Source: Citrobacter sp. (GTDB lineage: Bacteria > Pseudomonadota > Gammaproteobacteria > Enterobacterales > Enterobacteriaceae). From it: a stretch of 64,000 bases of DNA. The DNA lies in contig DXKH01000056.1 of NCBI GenBank assembly GCA_019415335.1, positions 124,001 through 188,000 of the forward strand, given 5' to 3'. The notes under the pieces were generated by a model, which saw nothing but the letters and a program-made list of their open reading frames with translations, made no database searches and was not told the DNA's origin. A program made the translations under genes and the position numbers. Of the stretch, positions 1 through 10,013 are shown one piece after another (positions within the stretch are counted from its first letter, which is position 1; every line of letters begins with the position of its first letter).

Positions 1-96
1 TCGTGAATAAATTTGTGCGTTCTGCCACAGTTTTGCGCTTAAAGAATTGTCTCATTGTGCGTAGGTAATTAGTCTCGTCACGTTTGGCATTTTTTA

Positions 97-114
97 TAAC
101 GATATTTATCGTTA
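97..114. promoter_or_regulatory. perfect 8-2-8 palindrome in the mepS leader
   Basis: The sequence TAACGATATTTATCGTTA is a perfect inverted repeat with a 2-base centre, ending 25 bases before the mepS start codon. It could be a DNA operator. As RNA, the tight centre would force a few central pairs open to give an AU-rich hairpin just ahead of the ribosome binding site. No regulator is recognised. Confidence 0.4.
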
Positions 115-139
115 AGGACTTCAAGGGAAAACAAACAAA

Positions 140-709
140 ATGGTCAAATCTCAACCGATCTTGAGATATATCTTGCGCGGGATTCCCGCGATAGCAGTCG
201 CGGTACTGCTTTCTGCATGTAGCACTACCACAAACACCGCAAAGAACACGCATTCTGAGACGCTTGGTGTGAATCAAGAAACTTCTTCACTGCAAGCTTC
301 TCAGGATGAATTTGAGAGTATGGTACGTAACCTCGATGTTAAATCGCGGATTATGGATCAGTATGCTGACTGGAAAGGCGTGCGCTATCGTCTCGGCGGC
401 AACTCCAAAAAAGGTATTGATTGTTCCAGCTTTGTACAGCGTACATTCCGTGAACAATTTGGTTTAGAACTCCCACGCTCCACCTACGAGCAACAGGAAA
501 CCGGTAAATCCGTTTCACGCACGAATTTGCGTACCGGCGATCTGGTTCTGTTCCGCGCAGGTTCGACGGGCCGTCATGTTGGTATCTACATTGGCAACAA
601 CCAGTTTGTTCATGCCTCTACCAGCAGCGGTGTCATCATCTCCAGCATGAACGAGCCATACTGGAAGAAGCGCTATAACGAAGCGCGTCGGGTTCTGAGC
701 CGCAGTTAA
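140..709 (+). CDS. mepS: murein DD-endopeptidase MepS (Spr), NlpC/P60 lipoprotein
   Basis: MepS cleaves the D-Ala-meso-DAP cross-links of peptidoglycan, making room for new strands during cell elongation; it works from the inner face of the outer membrane. The 189-residue product (K-12: 188) starts with a lipoprotein signal ending in the lipobox LLSAC, so Cys27 should be lipidated and become the N-terminus. The NlpC/P60 domain fills the C-terminal two thirds. Its catalytic Cys95 lies in DCSSFV, His146 in GRHVGIY and His158 in FVHAS. The gene stands alone, with a strong terminator behind it. In E. coli the protein level is set mostly by NlpI-Prc proteolysis. Start: ATG after a purine-rich leader (AAGGGAAAAC). 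The identification is firm. Confidence 0.96.
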   Translation: MVKSQPILRYILRGIPAIAVAVLLSACSTTTNTAKNTHSETLGVNQETSSLQASQDEFESMVRNLDVKSRIMDQYADWKGVRYRLGGNSKKGIDCSSFVQRTFREQFGLELPRSTYEQQETGKSVSRTNLRTGDLVLFRAGSTGRHVGIYIGNNQFVHASTSSGVIISSMNEPYWKKRYNEARRVLSRS

Positions 710-751
710 TCGTTTGGTTGCTATCCCTTGGCGACCCTGACGAGACAAACG

Positions 752-780
752 AAAAGCATCGCTTCGGCGGTGCTTTTTTT
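752..780 (+). terminator. Rho-independent terminator of mepS
   Basis: AAAGCATCGC pairs with GCGGTGCTTT around a TTCG tetraloop (763-766), followed by a run of eight T. This is a classic intrinsic terminator 43 bases after the mepS stop. Confidence 0.9.
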
Positions 781-894
781 TGATTCCCTTTTAGTCCCTG
801 TGGAAAAGCATGACTCGCTGAATGAATCCAGGCTATAGTCTTGTTATTCCATCACATTTGTCATCATCGTCAATCTCAGGGTAAACCAGGCATC

Positions 895-2451
895 ATGCTC
901 ACACGCGCCTTAACGATCGGTCGAAAAATCGTGCTTACCTGCCTGATTACCGGGATTGTCGTTGCTATTGTTATCAGTAGCCTACAGTTCGTGATGGCGT
1001 GGCATAAGCGGGAAGTTAAATACGACACGCTGGTTTCCGACATTCAGCACTATCTGGTCAGCTATTTCGCCGATCTCAAAAGCACCACCGACATCCTCCA
1101 GCCATTGACCTTAAATACCTGTAAACAAGTCGGCGCAGAACTCACTTCCCGTGCCGCCTTTAGCCTGAACGTCCGTGCGTTTTTACTGGTTAAGGATAAG
1201 AAAGCCTTTTGCTCATCGGCAACCGGTGGCATGGATGCGTTGCTGGCCGAACTGGTCCCCAGCCTCGATATTAGTAAAGATATCGATATGGCGATTATTC
1301 CGGGAACGCCGATGATGCCCAATAAACCCGCGATGGTGATTTGGTATCGTAATCCCCTGATGGTGAATAGCGGCGTTTTCACCTCCCTGAATATCAACCT
1401 TACGCCGTATCTGCTCTATACCGCCCGCCAGGAAGACTTTGACGGGATTGCCATCATCGTCGGCAACACCGTGTTGTCGACTTTTTCAGACCATCTGCTC
1501 ACCGTGGATGAACTCGATGGTTCACCGGAGCGCGAAGCGAAAATTAGCGGTGTGCCGGTGACGATCAGGTTGTACGCGACCAACTGGACCTGGCCCGACT
1601 TGTGGTATGCCCTACTTCTTGGTGGGATGGGGGGCATCATTGCGGGTTTACTCTGCTTCTACATCATGAGCATCCGCTTGCGGCCCGGAAAAGAGATTCT
1701 CACTGGGATCAAACGCGATCAATTCTATGTCGTCTATCAGCCCGTTGTGGATACGCAGTCGCTGAAGGTCACCGGGCTGGAGGTGCTGCTGCGCTGGAAA
1801 CATCCAACGGCAGGAGAAATCCCGCCTGATGCGTTTATTCATTACGCTGAGGCCCAGCACATGATTGTGCCGCTGACCCAGCATCTTTTTAAGCTGGTGG
1901 CGCGGGACGCCCCTACGCTGCAAAAAGTCCTCCCGGTCGGCGCTAAGTACGGTATCAATATTGCACCTGACCACCTGCATAGCAGCAGTTTTAAAGACGA
2001 CGTCCGCCAGTTGGTCGCCGCCATGCCCGCCAACCACTTTCAGCTTGTGCTGGAAATTACCGAACGAGACATGCTCCAGCAGCATGAAGCCTCACAGTTG
2101 TTTGAATGGTTGCACGCTGCGGGCTTCGAAATTGCGATAGACGACTTCGGTACCGGCCACAGCGCGCTGATTTATCTGGAACGCTACACCCTGGATTATC
2201 TGAAAATCGATCGCGGTTTTATTAACGCCATTGGTACAGAAACCGTCACCTCGCCGGTGCTGGATGCGGTGCTGACACTCGCCAGACGCCTCGATATGAT
2301 GACGGTAGCCGAAGGGGTGGAAACGCCCGAGCAGGCGAAATGGCTGCATGAACACGGGGTTCGCTTCCTTCAGGGCTACTGGATTAGCCGCCCGCTGCCG
2401 CTCGACGAATTTGTCGATTGGGTTTCACAGCCACGCGCGTTGAAATGGTAA
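895..2451 (+). CDS. pdeN: c-di-GMP phosphodiesterase PdeN (Rtn), CSS-motif and EAL domains
   Basis: This is a membrane-bound phosphodiesterase that hydrolyses cyclic di-GMP. The ATG at 895 gives 518 residues, the K-12 length; an in-frame TTG at 841 would add 18 residues with no membrane or motif content. A transmembrane helix near residues 8-35 is followed by a periplasmic CSS-motif domain (the CSS lies in AFCSSATG), whose cysteines respond to periplasmic thiol state in this family. A second helix lies near 235-260. The cytoplasmic EAL domain follows, with the signature varied to EVLLRW, then DDFGTG and LKIDRGF, all intact, so catalysis is expected. It is transcribed alone between mepS and yejA. 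Confidence 0.93.
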   Translation: MLTRALTIGRKIVLTCLITGIVVAIVISSLQFVMAWHKREVKYDTLVSDIQHYLVSYFADLKSTTDILQPLTLNTCKQVGAELTSRAAFSLNVRAFLLVKDKKAFCSSATGGMDALLAELVPSLDISKDIDMAIIPGTPMMPNKPAMVIWYRNPLMVNSGVFTSLNINLTPYLLYTARQEDFDGIAIIVGNTVLSTFSDHLLTVDELDGSPEREAKISGVPVTIRLYATNWTWPDLWYALLLGGMGGIIAGLLCFYIMSIRLRPGKEILTGIKRDQFYVVYQPVVDTQSLKVTGLEVLLRWKHPTAGEIPPDAFIHYAEAQHMIVPLTQHLFKLVARDAPTLQKVLPVGAKYGINIAPDHLHSSSFKDDVRQLVAAMPANHFQLVLEITERDMLQQHEASQLFEWLHAAGFEIAIDDFGTGHSALIYLERYTLDYLKIDRGFINAIGTETVTSPVLDAVLTLARRLDMMTVAEGVETPEQAKWLHEHGVRFLQGYWISRPLPLDEFVDWVSQPRALKW

Positions 2452-2548
2452 AGCACCCGACGCGTGGATTCACAACAGACGCCACCTGCCCTATTATTCA
2501 GGCATCAGAGTGACCTGCGCAGGCAGGTAAGCAAGACAAGGAATCCCT

Positions 2549-4369
2549 TTGCAGACCATCGTTCGCATATTGCTGCTGTTTGTCATGTTGATGAGCGCGA
2601 GCGCCCAGGCGCAGGCGATCAAAGAGAGCTATGCCTTCGCGGTATTGGGAGAACCGAAATACGCGTTCAATTTTGACCATTTCGACTACTCCAATCCCGC
2701 CGCCCCTAAGGGGGGTCAGATCACGCTTTCCGCCCTCGGGACATTCGATAATTTCAACCGTTATGCTCTGCGCGGGAATCCCGGTGCCCGTACCGAACAG
2801 CTTTACGACACCCTGTTTACCACTTCTGATGACGAACCCGGCAGCTATTATCCGCTGATCGCCGAGAGCGCGCGTTATGCGGACGATTACTCATGGGTTG
2901 AAATTACGATCAATCCCCGCGCCCGGTTTCATGATGGTTCGCCCGTTATGGCCAAAGATGTCGCATTCACTTTCAACAAATTTATGACCGAAGGCGTGCC
3001 GCAGTTTCGTCTGGTTTACAAAGGCACAACGGTCAAAGCCATTGCCCCACTGACCGTTCGCATGGAGCTCGCGAAGCCGGGTAAAGAGGATATGCTCAGC
3101 CTGTTCTCTCTGCCCGTGATGCCACAAGCTTTCTGGAAAGATCATAAACTCAGCGACCCGTTGTCCAGACCGCCGTTGGGCGGTGGCCCTTATCGCATCA
3201 GTCAGTGGAAGATGGGGCAGTATATTGTCTATACACGCGTGAAGGATTACTGGGCGGCCAATCTGCCGGTCAATCGTGGCCGCTGGAATTTCGATGTTAT
3301 TCGCTACGACTATTATCTTGACGACAACGTGGCCTTTGAGGCCTTTAAGGCCGGTGCGTTTGATTTGCGTCTGGAGAGCGACGCCAAAAACTGGGCGACG
3401 CGCTATGTTGGCAAAAATTTTGATAATCAATACATCATCAAAGACGAGCAGAAAAATGAATCGGCGCAGGATACGCGCTGGCTGGCGTTCAACACGCAGC
3501 GCCCCGTTTTCAACGACCGACGCATCCGTGAAGCCGTTACGCTGGCATTTGATTTTGAGTGGATGAATAAAGCGCTGTTCTACAATGCCTGGAGCCGGGC
3601 AAACAGCTATTTCCAGAACACCGAGTATGCGGCCAGAAACTACCCCGATGCGGCTGAACTGGTTCTGTTGGCACCGATGAAAAAGGATCTGCCACCAGAA
3701 GTCTTCAGCCAGATTTATCAGCCTCCTGTATCTAAAGGTGATGGTTACGATCGGGAGAACTTGTTAAAAGCCGATAAATTACTGAAAGACGCGGGCTGGG
3801 AACTGAAAGGTCAGCAGCGGATTAACACGGCGACCGGTAAACCACTGAGCTTTGAACTGCTCATTTCTGCCGCCAGCAACAGCCAGTGGGTCCTGCCCTT
3901 CCAACATAATCTCCAGCGTCTGGGGATTACAATGACCATTCGTCAGGTGGATAACTCGCAACTCACCAACCGCTTACGCAGCCGGGACTATGACATGATG
4001 CCGACCCTGTGGCGCGCGATGCCGTGGCCCAGTTCCGATTTGCAAATCTCCTGGGCATCCGAATACATCGACTCTAGCTATAATGCCCCGGGCGTGAAAA
4101 GTCCGGTGGTCGACAAACTGATCAAGCAAATCATCGCCGCGCAGGGTGATAAAAACAAACTGTTGCCGCTTGGACGCGCGCTGGACCGCGTGCTGACCTG
4201 GAATTACTACATGTTGCCGATGTGGTACATGGCGGAAGACCGGCTAGCCTGGTGGGATAAGTTTTCCCGTCCGGCCATTCGCCCGATTTATACCATTGGT
4301 CTGGATAACTGGTGGTATGACGTGAACCGGGCAGCGAAGTTGCCTGCCGCCAGACGACAGGGAGAATAA
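2549..4369 (+). CDS. yejA: periplasmic peptide-binding protein YejA
   Basis: This is the solute-binding component of the YejABEF ABC importer, which takes up peptides including antimicrobial ones such as microcin C. The start is read as TTG at 2549: AAGGA sits 7 bases upstream, the next in-frame ATG would cut into the signal peptide, and 606 residues is close to the K-12 length of 604. The signal peptide ends at AQA (residue 23). The rest is an SBP_bac_5 (OppA/DppA-like) fold; the FHDGSPV and LSRPPLGGGPY stretches are typical. The stop codon directly abuts the yejB start, marking the beginning of a tight four-gene operon. Confidence 0.95.
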   Translation: MQTIVRILLLFVMLMSASAQAQAIKESYAFAVLGEPKYAFNFDHFDYSNPAAPKGGQITLSALGTFDNFNRYALRGNPGARTEQLYDTLFTTSDDEPGSYYPLIAESARYADDYSWVEITINPRARFHDGSPVMAKDVAFTFNKFMTEGVPQFRLVYKGTTVKAIAPLTVRMELAKPGKEDMLSLFSLPVMPQAFWKDHKLSDPLSRPPLGGGPYRISQWKMGQYIVYTRVKDYWAANLPVNRGRWNFDVIRYDYYLDDNVAFEAFKAGAFDLRLESDAKNWATRYVGKNFDNQYIIKDEQKNESAQDTRWLAFNTQRPVFNDRRIREAVTLAFDFEWMNKALFYNAWSRANSYFQNTEYAARNYPDAAELVLLAPMKKDLPPEVFSQIYQPPVSKGDGYDRENLLKADKLLKDAGWELKGQQRINTATGKPLSFELLISAASNSQWVLPFQHNLQRLGITMTIRQVDNSQLTNRLRSRDYDMMPTLWRAMPWPSSDLQISWASEYIDSSYNAPGVKSPVVDKLIKQIIAAQGDKNKLLPLGRALDRVLTWNYYMLPMWYMAEDRLAWWDKFSRPAIRPIYTIGLDNWWYDVNRAAKLPAARRQGE

Positions 4370-5464
4370 ATGGGCGCGTATCTGATTCGTCGTTTGTTGC
4401 TGGTTATCCCGACGCTCTGGGCGATCATCACCATCAACTTTTTCATCGTACAAATTGCCCCCGGCGGCCCGGTCGATCAGGCGATTGCCGCCATCGAGTT
4501 TGGTCAGACGAGCGCGCTGCCCGGTGCCGGAAGCGAAGGCGTTCGCGCCAGCCACGCCCGGACCGGGGTGGGTAATATTAGCGACAGCAACTATCGCGGG
4601 GGACGCGGTCTCGATCCGGAAGTGATTGCCGAAATCACCCAACGCTACGGTTTTGATAAACCACTGCACGAGCGCTATTTCACCATGCTGTGGAATTACA
4701 TTCGCTTCGATTTCGGCGACAGCCTGTTTCGTAGCGCCTCGGTACTGACGCTCATCAAAGAGAGTCTGCCGGTGTCGATCACCCTGGGGCTGTGGAGTAC
4801 GCTCATCATCTATCTGGTGTCGATTCCGTTAGGGATCCGCAAAGCCGTGCATAACGGTAGCCGATTCGACGTCTGGAGCAGCGCGTTTATTATCATTGGC
4901 TACGCTATCCCGGCGTTTCTGTTCGCAATACTGCTGATTGTCTTCTTTGCCGGCGGCAGCTATTACGATCTCTTCCCGCTGCGTGGCCTGGTTTCAGCGA
5001 ATTTTGACGCTCTGCCCTGGTATCAGAAGGTAACCGACTATCTGTGGCACATCACCTTACCTGTCCTGGCGACAGTCATTGGCGGGTTTGCCGCGCTGAC
5101 CATGCTGACCAAAAATTCCTTTCTTGATGAAGTCCGTAAGCAGTACGTCGTCACCGCCCGTGCCAAAGGGGTCAGTGAAGGGAATATCCTGTGGAAGCAC
5201 GTTTTTCGCAACGCCATGCTGCTGGTGATCGCCGGTTTTCCTGCCACCTTCATCAGTATGTTTTTCACCGGTTCGCTGCTGATTGAAGTGATGTTTTCAC
5301 TCAACGGTCTGGGGCTACTGGGCTATGAGGCAACGGTTTCACGCGACTATCCGGTGATGTTTGGCACGCTGTACATCTTCACCCTGATCGGCCTGCTGCT
5401 GAATATTCTTAGTGATATCAGCTATACACTGGTCGATCCGCGTATTGATTTTGAGGGACGTTAA
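4370..5464 (+). CDS. yejB: peptide ABC transporter permease YejB
   Basis: YejB is an inner-membrane permease subunit of YejABEF. Its 364 residues equal the K-12 length. An N-terminal membrane helix (about 8-30) is followed by a long periplasmic loop, then five further helices of the BPD_transp_1 (DppB/OppB) type. The EAA loop that docks on the ATPase reads [19 protein letters not shown] (near residues 260-280). The ATG follows the yejA stop with no gap, and the stop TAA overlaps the yejE start by one base (TAATG), so translation is probably coupled. Confidence 0.95.
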   Translation: MGAYLIRRLLLVIPTLWAIITINFFIVQIAPGGPVDQAIAAIEFGQTSALPGAGSEGVRASHARTGVGNISDSNYRGGRGLDPEVIAEITQRYGFDKPLHERYFTMLWNYIRFDFGDSLFRSASVLTLIKESLPVSITLGLWSTLIIYLVSIPLGIRKAVHNGSRFDVWSSAFIIIGYAIPAFLFAILLIVFFAGGSYYDLFPLRGLVSANFDALPWYQKVTDYLWHITLPVLATVIGGFAALTMLTKNSFLDEVRKQYVVTARAKGVSEGNILWKHVFRNAMLLVIAGFPATFISMFFTGSLLIEVMFSLNGLGLLGYEATVSRDYPVMFGTLYIFTLIGLLLNILSDISYTLVDPRIDFEGR

Positions 5465-6489
5465 TGGCCCATTTAAGCCCCGTTAATCAGGCCCGCTGGG
5501 CACGTTTTCGCCATAATCGTCGTGGTTTCTGGTCGCTGTGGATTTTTCTCGTCCTGTTTGGTTTGAGCCTGTGTTCTGAGCTGATTGCTAACGATAAACC
5601 GCTGCTGGTGCGCTACGACGGAAGCTGGTACTTCCCGCTGGTCAAAAACTACAGTGAGAGCGATTTTGGCGGCCCGCTGGCGACAAGGGCGGATTACCAG
5701 GACCCGTGGCTGAAACAACAGCTGGAAAGCCGCGGTTGGGTTCTCTGGGCACCGGTGCGCTTTGGGGCGAACAGCATCAATTTTGCGACTGACAAACCCT
5801 TTCCCTCGCCCCCTTCGGCGCAGAACTGGCTGGGTACCGATGCCAACGGCGGCGACGTGCTGGCGCGAGTGCTTTACGGCACGCGTATCTCCATTCTTTT
5901 CGGCCTGATGCTGACCTTGTGTTCAAGCGTCATGGGTGTACTGGCCGGGGCGCTACAAGGCTATTACGGCGGCAAAGTGGATCTCTGGGGCCAGCGATTT
6001 ATCGAGGTCTGGTCGGGCATGCCGACGCTGTTCCTGATTATTTTGCTCTCCAGCGTCGTACAGCCCAACTTCTGGTGGCTGCTGGCGATTACAGTGCTGT
6101 TTGGCTGGATGAGTCTGGTGGGCGTGGTGCGTGCAGAGTTCTTACGTACGCGAAACTTCGACTATATCCGGGCCGCCCAGGCACTCGGCGTCAGCGACTG
6201 CAGTATCATCTTTCGCCACATGCTACCCAACGCGATGGTTGCCACCCTGACCTTCTTACCGTTCATTTTATGCAGTTCCATCACCACTCTGACATCGCTG
6301 GATTTCCTCGGCTTTGGGTTGCCGTTAGGCTCTCCTTCGCTGGGCGAGTTGCTCCTGCAAGGCAAAAATAACCTGCAGGCGCCGTGGCTGGGCATTACCG
6401 CCTTCCTGTCTGTGGCCATTTTACTCTCGCTGCTGATCTTCATCGGCGAGGCCGTCCGTGATGCATTCGATCCCAACAAGGCGGTGTAA
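5464..6489 (+). CDS. yejE: peptide ABC transporter permease YejE
   Basis: YejE is the second permease subunit of YejABEF (341 residues). It has the N-terminal OppC-like helix, a large extracytoplasmic loop rich in aromatic residues (about 55-135), and the BPD_transp_1 membrane domain. The EAA motif reads IRAAQALGVSDCSIIFRHM (near residue 240). It pairs with YejB as the heterodimeric channel. It overlaps yejB by one base, and yejF starts directly after its stop. Confidence 0.95.
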   Translation: MAHLSPVNQARWARFRHNRRGFWSLWIFLVLFGLSLCSELIANDKPLLVRYDGSWYFPLVKNYSESDFGGPLATRADYQDPWLKQQLESRGWVLWAPVRFGANSINFATDKPFPSPPSAQNWLGTDANGGDVLARVLYGTRISILFGLMLTLCSSVMGVLAGALQGYYGGKVDLWGQRFIEVWSGMPTLFLIILLSSVVQPNFWWLLAITVLFGWMSLVGVVRAEFLRTRNFDYIRAAQALGVSDCSIIFRHMLPNAMVATLTFLPFILCSSITTLTSLDFLGFGLPLGSPSLGELLLQGKNNLQAPWLGITAFLSVAILLSLLIFIGEAVRDAFDPNKAV

Positions 6490-6490
6490 C

Positions 6491-8080
6491 ATGATGCAAC
6501 CATTGCTCGATATTGACAATCTGACGCTGGGATTTCGCAAGCAGGAGAGCGTCCGCACGGTGGTTAACGCGATTTCGCTGCGCGTGGAGGCTGGTGAAAC
6601 GCTGGCGCTGGTGGGCGAGTCGGGCTCCGGCAAGAGCGTTACCGCGCTGTCGATTCTGCGTCTGTTACCCACCCCGCCCGCCGTGTATCTCGGCGGCGAT
6701 ATCCGTTTTCACGGCGAATCCTTACTGCACGCCACTGAGCAAACTTTGCGCGGTGTGCGCGGCAACAAGATTGCCATGATTTTCCAGGAGCCGATGGTGT
6801 CGCTTAACCCGCTCCATAACCTCGAAAAACAGCTCTATGAAGTGCTTTCCCTGCACCGGGGTATGCGCCGGGAAGCGGCACGCGCAGAGATATTAAGCTG
6901 TCTCGATCGGGTAGGCATTCGTCAGGCGGCAACCCGGCTGGGCGATTATCCGCACCAGCTTTCCGGCGGCGAGCGTCAACGGGTGATGATTGCGATGGCG
7001 CTGTTAACGCGCCCCGAACTGCTCATCGCCGATGAGCCGACTACCGCGCTGGATGTCTCGGTACAGGCGCAGATCCTGCAACTGCTGCGCGAACTCCAGC
7101 GCGAGCTGAATATGGGGATGCTGTTCATCACCCATAACCTCAGTATTGTCAGGAAACTCGCCGACAGCGTAGCGGTGATGCAACACGGGCAATGTGTTGA
7201 GCAAAACCGGGCGGCTCCCCTTCTCCACGCGCCTGCGCATCCCTATACGCAGAAATTGCTCAACAGCGAACCGGCGGGCGATCCGATCCCCTTACCGGAG
7301 GGCCAGTCTCCCCTTCTCAGGGTCGAGGATTTACGCGTCGCCTTCCCCATTCGCAAAGGCATCCTTAAGCGTGTGGTAGCGAACAATGAGGTGGTGAAAG
7401 GCATCAGTTTCAGTCTGCAGCCGGGTGAAACACTGGGGCTGGTCGGTGAGTCAGGATCGGGGAAAAGTACCACCGGGCTGGCGCTCCTGCGGCTTATCAC
7501 TTCTCAGGGCAGCATAGAATTTGACGGCCAACAGTTACAACATCTTAAGCGCCGACAGCTGTTGCCCGTGCGTCATCGTATCCAGGTCGTTTTCCAGGAC
7601 CCCAACTCCTCGCTGAATCCGCGGCTGAGCGTACTGCAAATTATTGAAGAGGGGCTGCGCGTCCACCAACCCGCGCTCTCAGCCGAACAGCGTGAGCAGC
7701 AGGTCATGGCGGTGATGGCGGAAGTGGGACTGGATGCCGACACGCGTCACCGCTATCCGGCGGAGTTTTCCGGCGGTCAGCGTCAGCGTATCGCGATTGC
7801 CAGAGCGCTGATCCTGAAGCCGTCATTGATTGTTCTTGATGAACCGACGTCATCTCTCGACCGGACCGTGCAGGCGCAAATTCTCGCGCTGTTGAAATCG
7901 CTACAGCAAAAGCATCGCCTGGCCTATATCTTCATAAGCCACGATCTGCACGTGGTACGCGCGTTATGCCATCAGGTGATTGTGCTGAGACAGGGAGAGG
8001 TTATCGAGCAGGGGCAATGCGAGCACGTCTTTCGCGCACCGCAACAGGCGTATACGCGTCAGCTTCTCACGCTAAGCTGA
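6491..8080 (+). CDS. yejF: peptide ABC transporter ATPase YejF (two ATPase domains)
   Basis: This fused double ATPase powers YejABEF. The ATG at 6491, one base after the yejE stop, gives 529 residues, the K-12 length; starts further upstream lie inside yejE. Each half has a Walker A (GESGSGKS near residues 44 and 325) and an ABC signature (LSGGERQR, FSGGQRQR), each followed by a Walker B aspartate (LLIADEP, LIVLDEP). Oligopeptide-type C-terminal extensions carry the HPYTQKLL motif between the halves. The gene ends only three bases from the convergent yejG stop. Confidence 0.95.
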   Translation: MMQPLLDIDNLTLGFRKQESVRTVVNAISLRVEAGETLALVGESGSGKSVTALSILRLLPTPPAVYLGGDIRFHGESLLHATEQTLRGVRGNKIAMIFQEPMVSLNPLHNLEKQLYEVLSLHRGMRREAARAEILSCLDRVGIRQAATRLGDYPHQLSGGERQRVMIAMALLTRPELLIADEPTTALDVSVQAQILQLLRELQRELNMGMLFITHNLSIVRKLADSVAVMQHGQCVEQNRAAPLLHAPAHPYTQKLLNSEPAGDPIPLPEGQSPLLRVEDLRVAFPIRKGILKRVVANNEVVKGISFSLQPGETLGLVGESGSGKSTTGLALLRLITSQGSIEFDGQQLQHLKRRQLLPVRHRIQVVFQDPNSSLNPRLSVLQIIEEGLRVHQPALSAEQREQQVMAVMAEVGLDADTRHRYPAEFSGGQRQRIAIARALILKPSLIVLDEPTSSLDRTVQAQILALLKSLQQKHRLAYIFISHDLHVVRALCHQVIVLRQGEVIEQGQCEHVFRAPQQAYTRQLLTLS

Positions 8081-8083
8081 CGC

Positions 8084-8428
8084 TCAAAATGGATTGTTGT
8101 TAGAAAACGGTTCGGCAATGGCCACGCCAAAGTTTTTCAGACGACAGGTCGCGGCAAACTCGTCCTGGCGATTCACAAACAGGCATGGTTCGCCTTCACA
8201 TTCCAGTACGGAACATGGCACTTCAATATCACTGAGCGCCTGACTGAGTTTATGCATCACCGGCCAGGCGCTATCGCCGTCCGGACTCAGCAGTTTAAGC
8301 GCCACCAGACTGTTTTCGATACTTTGGCCATTTTGCGGAATCGGTTCAACTTTCGAACCTGCGAAACCCGCTGACCAACGATAGTTCTGTGGTAAGCGAT
8401 GAACGATTGAGAGCTGTAATGTTGTCAC
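8084..8428 (-). CDS. yejG: YejG family protein of unknown function
   Basis: This is a small cytoplasmic protein of the YejG family, known only from enterobacteria; in K-12 it has been tied to aminoglycoside tolerance, but no biochemical role is established. The GTG at 8428 yields 114 residues, the K-12 length, and GGGGAAAG precedes it. An upstream in-frame ATG would add seven residues (MCFRGKK) that are absent in K-12. The protein has no signal peptide or membrane helix. Its C-terminus (EPFSNNNPF) is strongly conserved. It is convergent with yejF, with a 3-base gap and no terminator between them. Confidence 0.88.
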   Translation of the reverse strand: MTTLQLSIVHRLPQNYRWSAGFAGSKVEPIPQNGQSIENSLVALKLLSPDGDSAWPVMHKLSQALSDIEVPCSVLECEGEPCLFVNRQDEFAATCRLKNFGVAIAEPFSNNNPF

Positions 8429-8770
8429 TTTCTTTCCCCGGAAGCACAATCACTTCACAATTTATTTACATCCATATTAACACATCATTGACAATCCGTC
8501 CTTAAACGGTTGCATAACGTGGCAATCCTTATCCCGCGTGGCCAGTATGGTTGGTATGGCCTTTATTAAAATAGATGTTTCCAGTCGGGACAGGAGCGCG
8601 GGCTATATGTACCCGTTTCTGCGATCTAACTCAACCTTTTTAACTACAATGATGTGACTTTTTACATAAATTGATTTTACATAAAATAAACATATATCGG
8701 GGAAATGATGGAATTGTCGTTGACGTACATCAACAAAGGAAGCCAAACGGCTTCCATGTTGTGTATTTGA
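8429..8770. other. gene-free interval between yejG and bcr
   Basis: No open frame here looks coding. It holds the presumed yejG promoter region (reading left), two direct copies of TTTTACATAAA (8660-8670 and 8675-8685), an FNR-like palindrome TTGACGTACATCAA (8720-8733) and a GC-rich hairpin (8738-8755). A TTGATT / 16 bp / TATATC pair (8671-8698) could drive a short rightward transcript through the last two elements; this is a guess. Confidence 0.4.
8738..8755 (-). terminator. hairpin downstream of bcr, possible weak terminator
   Basis: GGAAGCC and GGCTTCC form a perfect 7-bp stem with a 4-base loop, 15 bases beyond the bcr stop. Read leftwards it is followed by TTTGTTG, a poor T tract, so termination may be weak or bidirectional. 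Confidence 0.55.
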
Positions 8771-9961
8771 TCACCGTTTTTTCGGGCGGCTCGCGTAGAG
8801 ATAGAACAAAATTGAACAGCTTGCACAGAAGGCAATAGACCAAATCATCGGCCAGGCGGAGTTAAACGTTGCCAGAGAGAGTAACGCGCCGATGAGTGCG
8901 CCAATGCCAAAGCGGAAGGTGCCCGCCAGCGACGAGGCCGTTCCCGCCATATGCGGGAACTCATCGAGGATCACCGCCATCGCATTGGAGGAGATCATCG
9001 ATACACAACCAACAAAGACCGCCACTCCCAGCACCAGCGCCCAGAAACCGACGCCAAACAGTGCACTCAGCACCATCCACACCGCCATCGCCAGTTGGAT
9101 CCACAATCCGGTACGGAACATGTTCAGCGCGCCGATCCGGCGCACGAAGCGACTGTTAAAAATCGTCATAATGAACAAAAAGACGATGTTCAGGGCGAAG
9201 TAGTAGCCAAAATCCTGCGGCGATACATGGTTGATTTCGATGTACACGAAAGGCCCAGCGCTGAGAAAGGAAAACATCCCGGCAAAGCTAAAGCCGCTGG
9301 CCAGCATATAGCTCAGCACCCGCTTATGCCGAAACAGCGAAGCAAAGTTACCTATCGTCGTGCGGATATGAAACGGCTGGCGCTTTTCAACCGGTAATGT
9401 CTCTTTAATGAGCGTTGCGATCATGACAGAGGCCAGAACCGCGGCGATCGCCAGAATCCAGAAGATAGAGTGCCAACTCAGCCACACCAGCACCCATCCA
9501 CCGATGATCGGCGCCATCAGCGGCGCAATCGTGGTCACCAGCATGACGAATGACATCATGCGGGAGAACTCTTCTTTAGGATACATATCGCGCATCAGCG
9601 CATTGATCACTACGCTGGCAGCGGCTGCCGCCAGGCCATGAAAGAATCGCATTACAATCAGCTGATCGATGGTCTGCGCCAGCGCACAGGCTACGGCGGC
9701 GGCGGCGAACATCAGCGTACCACCGAGGAGCACCGGTTTTCGCCCGAGGCTATCCGCCATCGGCCCATACAGCAACTGCCCGACGGCGAAGCCCAGAATA
9801 TAGGTACTGAGCGTCATCTGCGCACTGCCCGCCGGCACACCAAACTGTTCAGCGATCACCGGTAGCGCCGGAAGATACATATCGATCGACAGCGGCATCA
9901 GCATAGCCAGCAGACCGAGGATAAAAACAATGGCAAAGGACGAGCGCTGCCGGGTGGTCAC
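8771..9961 (-). CDS. bcr: bicyclomycin/sulfonamide-type MFS efflux protein Bcr
   Basis: Bcr is a 12-helix major facilitator (DHA1 family) proton antiporter; in E. coli it exports bicyclomycin when overproduced and can export cysteine. Its length of 396 residues matches K-12. The MFS motif A between helices 2 and 3 reads [11 protein letters not shown]. Helix 1 carries the conserved acidic residue in [10 protein letters not shown], typical of drug antiporters. It lies 52 bases downstream of rsuA on the same strand, as in E. coli, so the two are probably co-transcribed. Confidence 0.95.
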   Translation of the reverse strand: MTTRQRSSFAIVFILGLLAMLMPLSIDMYLPALPVIAEQFGVPAGSAQMTLSTYILGFAVGQLLYGPMADSLGRKPVLLGGTLMFAAAAVACALAQTIDQLIVMRFFHGLAAAAASVVINALMRDMYPKEEFSRMMSFVMLVTTIAPLMAPIIGGWVLVWLSWHSIFWILAIAAVLASVMIATLIKETLPVEKRQPFHIRTTIGNFASLFRHKRVLSYMLASGFSFAGMFSFLSAGPFVYIEINHVSPQDFGYYFALNIVFLFIMTIFNSRFVRRIGALNMFRTGLWIQLAMAVWMVLSALFGVGFWALVLGVAVFVGCVSMISSNAMAVILDEFPHMAGTASSLAGTFRFGIGALIGALLSLATFNSAWPMIWSIAFCASCSILFYLYASRPKKR

Positions 9962-10013
9962 AAAAAAACTCCTGAATTTGTCAGAGGGAGGTTAAAAACC
10001 TGGCCTGTCTGGC

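Noticed and set aside
841..894. Earlier TTG start for pdeN
   Set aside because: It would add 18 residues without a ribosome site; the ATG at 895 gives the family length.
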